In this document: positions 61,904 to 64,000 of the stretch, piece after piece
Layout of the letters: each line of letters starts with the position of its first letter
Numbering within the stretch: position 1 is the stretch's first letter
NCBI GenBank assembly: GCA_044227925.1
Contig: JBGAVW010000015.1
Location: 22,106-86,105, forward strand
Direction of reading: 5' to 3'
Source of the DNA: JADJLQ01 sp044227925
GTDB taxonomy: Bacteria > Bacteroidota > Bacteroidia > Chitinophagales > Saprospiraceae
Length of the DNA stretch: 64,000 nucleotides
Notes under the pieces: generated by a model
What the model was told of the DNA's origin: nothing
Databases searched by the model: none
The model's input: the letters and a program-made list of their open reading frames with translations, nothing else
Translations under genes and position numbers: made by a program

Positions 61904-63226
61904 ATGATTCTATGTTTCAAGCGTAAGAGGATTTCACGACCACATTTTAATATTAAATCTGTCCAGGATCAAAAGATAAGATTGATATACTTATACTTTA
62001 ATTATTCTTCAACTCTACCGCGATTAAAGTACAGCACTGGGTTGAGTGTCAATATCAAATATTGGGATAAGAAAAGAGGGAGAGTAAAGGAATCCACGGA
62101 ACTTAGGGATTGGCAGGAAATTAATGACAATTTGGATCAAATTGCGCAGAAAGCAAAAGAAATAGTAACAGCAAATCCATCCATTGACCACTCCAAATTC
62201 AAAAGTTTATTAGATGGATTCTTATCTATTAGGGTAGACCAAAGTATTAAATTATACCCTTCCTTTTTTGAGTTCATAGAAGACTATATTAAGGCAGAAA
62301 AGTCTAAACCCAATGCCAAAATAACCTGGAAAAAGTATCTTACTTTTCTAAACCTTCTGAAATCATATTGTAAAGACAATGACTTAAAAGAGATGGCATA
62401 CGAGGATATTGATTGGAAATTTAGAAAGGATTTTGAAGTATGGTGCTACAAACCTCCCAGAGCTCACTCTCAAAATAGTCTCGAAAAAAACATCAACATA
62501 CTCACCTATTTTATGAGACGCTCTTATGAGAGAACATACACTAATGCGGAGGGGAAAAAGGTAAAATATCATGATAATACAATACCCTTTGAAAAAAGCT
62601 TTGCTGGTCACAGGGTAAAAACCTCCAGACACCCTTTGACATTTGAAGAATTAAATATATTGCTTCGGTTTAATGATTTACCAGATCATCTAATAGAGGT
62701 AAAGGATTTGTTTCTAATGAGTGCATTTGGAGGGGGGTATAGATTCTCGGATTATGTGAAAATTAGAAAGGAGAATATCTTTATGCAAGACAATGTAGAG
62801 TTATTAAGGCTCTTTATTACAAAAGGCGATACAAAGACAAAGGATAATGAGGTGGTAATTCCTGTTTTTCCAGAGTTTAAGATTTTGCTAAATAAATATG
62901 ATTATCAGATTCCTATATCAAAAAGTTCACAAAAATCCAATGAACAGCTTAAAGAACTATGTAAACGAGTAGGTCTAACCAGGGAAGTGCCAGTACAAGA
63001 ATCCATAGGTGGCAAAATGGTACATTCTGTAAAGCAAATATGGGAATTGGTAACCAACCATACTGCGAGATTTAGCTTTATCACCAATGCTTTGAATCAT
63101 TATGGTATGACGGCATTCGAAGTATCCAAAATTACTGGCCAAAGTCTACAGGTGCTTTTAAATTATGAGCACGGCGACAAAACAAAAAATGCCATAGATA
63201 TAGCAAGAAAACATTTCAAGAAGTAA
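61904..63226 (+). CDS. Tyrosine recombinase / site-specific integrase
   Basis: A 440-residue phage-type integrase of Bacteroidota mobile elements. An Arm-type DNA-binding start (about 10-75, I-R-L-I-Y-L-Y-F-N-Y-S and L-S-V-N-I-K-Y-W-D) and a core SAM-like domain (about 115-210) precede the catalytic domain with Arg280 in G-G-Y-R-F-S-D, Lys307 (I-T-K-G-D), His386-x-x-Arg389 (N-H-T-A-R-F-S) and Tyr421 in L-L-N-Y-E-H. The position often occupied by His in the G-H-S motif is Gln413. The ATG at 61904 is preferred because the region upstream is promoter and repeat. It probably mediates integration at the adjacent tRNA-like site. Confidence 0.9.
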   Translation: MILCFKRKRISRPHFNIKSVQDQKIRLIYLYFNYSSTLPRLKYSTGLSVNIKYWDKKRGRVKESTELRDWQEINDNLDQIAQKAKEIVTANPSIDHSKFKSLLDGFLSIRVDQSIKLYPSFFEFIEDYIKAEKSKPNAKITWKKYLTFLNLLKSYCKDNDLKEMAYEDIDWKFRKDFEVWCYKPPRAHSQNSLEKNINILTYFMRRSYERTYTNAEGKKVKYHDNTIPFEKSFAGHRVKTSRHPLTFEELNILLRFNDLPDHLIEVKDLFLMSAFGGGYRFSDYVKIRKENIFMQDNVELLRLFITKGDTKTKDNEVVIPVFPEFKILLNKYDYQIPISKSSQKSNEQLKELCKRVGLTREVPVQESIGGKMVHSVKQIWELVTNHTARFSFITNALNHYGMTAFEVSKITGQSLQVLLNYEHGDKTKNAIDIARKHFKK

Positions 63227-63253
63227 CTTTAGGGCTTAAATCAATGAATTAGG

Positions 63254-63328
63254 TATGACTGAATACTATGCCCGAGTAAAGAATAAACAGATGGATGAGG
63301 CTGCTGATAAATGGAGTAAATTGAACTA
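63254..63328 (+). pseudogene. Possible integrase C-terminal tail remnant
   Basis: A 24-codon frame starts M-T-E-Y-Y-A-R-V-K-N-K-Q-M-D-E-A-A-D-K-W. This resembles the usual C-terminal end of Bacteroidota tyrosine recombinases (T-x-x-Y-A-R-V-x-D-x-K-x-x-x-D-M). The integrase just upstream has its own tail, so this looks like a leftover of another copy, or a fortuitous match. It could be a real mini gene, but nothing supports that. Confidence 0.35.
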
Positions 63329-63339
63329 AGCCTTTAAAT

Positions 63340-64000
63340 ATGGGACAAATACCTGGTTTGGACTCCATTTTAGATCAGCTTCATAGAATTGTATTTTTTT
63401 ATAGTCAAAATTATCCCAATATACTGGCATCGGGAAAACCTGATTTTTACAAGCCTACATTAGACGAAAATGAAATAGATAATATATCTCGTTATTTTAT
63501 CAATAATAAGGGTAAAACGAAAACAGAATTTATTGATATCCGATATATAATACTAGGTTTAGTTAAAACCATCCCATCCTTCCAGTATGCCTTTGATTTG
63601 TATGTTGAAAATGTAAATAAGGAATTAAAATATCTCAATAATAATTATGAAGAAAACTGGACGGCATATGATAACATTAAAGAAAAATTGGATAAGGCTT
63701 TAGAATTAGGATATATTCAGACAATAGAGGAATATGAATCCAGCGTAGTTATACTCTGTAACTTTTTTAAAATAAACAGAGCATTTGTTTGTGCCGATGT
63801 ACCATATAATAACATAAACTTAAGCAAGTATAGGAATGGCTATGAGCAAGTAAAAGGCTATTTAATTGGTAGGGGATATATTGCACCAGAGCAAATACAA
63901 TCCCTTGACTATTTGATAATTGGTAGGCAAATTTTGGAGCCAATTAATTGGCTTAAACCAGCTTCAGAATTAAGAAGGTTCATTACTTCATTGTACAGTC
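63340..64000 (+). CDS. Unknown cargo protein of the integrated element, C-terminus cut off
   Basis: The plus strand is open from ATG at 63340 to the window end (220 codons, no stop). The protein has no signal peptide or membrane segment, is rich in Tyr, Asn, Ile and Lys, and reads as alpha-helical (L-N-N-N-Y-E-E-N-W-T-A-Y-D-N-I-K, I-Q-T-I-E-E-Y-E-S-S-V-V-I-L). Near the right edge it contains I-N-W-L-K-P-A-S-E-L-R-R-F-I-T-S-L-Y. That segment is similar in layout to the K-W-T-x-S-K-x-x-L-x-E-L-I-Y-A-L region of RteC-type regulators in Bacteroides conjugative elements. That match is weak and is inference only. It follows the integrase by 113 bases on the same strand. Confidence 0.6.
   Translation, partial: MGQIPGLDSILDQLHRIVFFYSQNYPNILASGKPDFYKPTLDENEIDNISRYFINNKGKTKTEFIDIRYIILGLVKTIPSFQYAFDLYVENVNKELKYLNNNYEENWTAYDNIKEKLDKALELGYIQTIEEYESSVVILCNFFKINRAFVCADVPYNNINLSKYRNGYEQVKGYLIGRGYIAPEQIQSLDYLIIGRQILEPINWLKPASELRRFITSLYS

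Overview
The window is a piece of a Bacteroidota chromosome. The evidence is: a secreted protein ending in a type IX secretion (T9SS) sorting domain; several promoters of the Bacteroidota form TTG-N20-22-TAnnTTTG; almost no Shine-Dalgarno sequences; a 31-residue AURKAIP1/COX24 basic protein next to HU and RNase G; a FadL/OMPP1 outer-membrane protein; and a Bacteroidota-type tyrosine recombinase. A Saprospiria-like or Chitinophagales-like member is plausible, but the family cannot be fixed from the sequence alone. Almost every dense open frame is a plausible gene. No rRNA, intact tRNA, CRISPR array or complete insertion sequence was seen.

Left part (1-10.9 kb): the start of ssb (cut by the window edge), a secreted cupredoxin-like T9SS cargo protein, a secreted leucine-rich-repeat protein, an XRE-S24 repressor with a readable autoregulatory promoter, a YhhQ-like transporter translationally coupled to a citrulline-hydrolase-like protein (CtlX), an arginase/agmatinase family enzyme, and an overlapping glycogen pair (GT4 glycogen/maltosyl synthase and GlgC). 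An SDR-DUF2867 protein closes this block.

Middle-left part (11-30 kb) is an accessory belt of small stress, detoxification and hypothetical genes. It holds a MerB-like protein, a secreted beta-helix protein, SRPBCC proteins, VanZ, serine hydrolases, and an ArsR-SRPBCC-VOC operon with a clear double operator. It also holds DinB, a degenerate-protease/hydrolase fusion, DUF2071, YdeI, an RpoA-CTD-like mini protein, an esterase remnant, an FMN reductase/hydrolase pair and a DUF4142 lipoprotein. Gene-free AT-rich gaps are common here.

Middle-right part (30-61.5 kb) is mainly core functions. It contains FadL, a repeat-rich surface protein, ProS, a membrane class III adenylate cyclase, an aldo/keto reductase, UvrC, a hydroxyproline epimerase with an FAD amino-acid oxidase, and the HU-TPR-AURKAIP1-RNase G run. 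It also contains a complete two-protein NHEJ set (LigD with Pol-PE-Lig order, and Ku) with an SH3b gene between the two, a dihaem peroxidase, an M19-like dipeptidase, RsmE, RarA, rhomboid, a class A beta-lactamase behind paired dyad operators, and DUF1003.

Right end (61.75-64 kb): an integrative element begins. A 22-base tRNA 3'-end-like segment (61750-61771) lies just before a tyrosine recombinase gene and unknown cargo that runs off the window, as expected for one end of an island integrated into a tRNA gene. The most interesting leads are this island boundary, the three promoter/operator architectures (XRE-S24, ArsR, beta-lactamase), the MerB homologue lacking the usual Asp, and the inactive-protease/hydrolase fusion.
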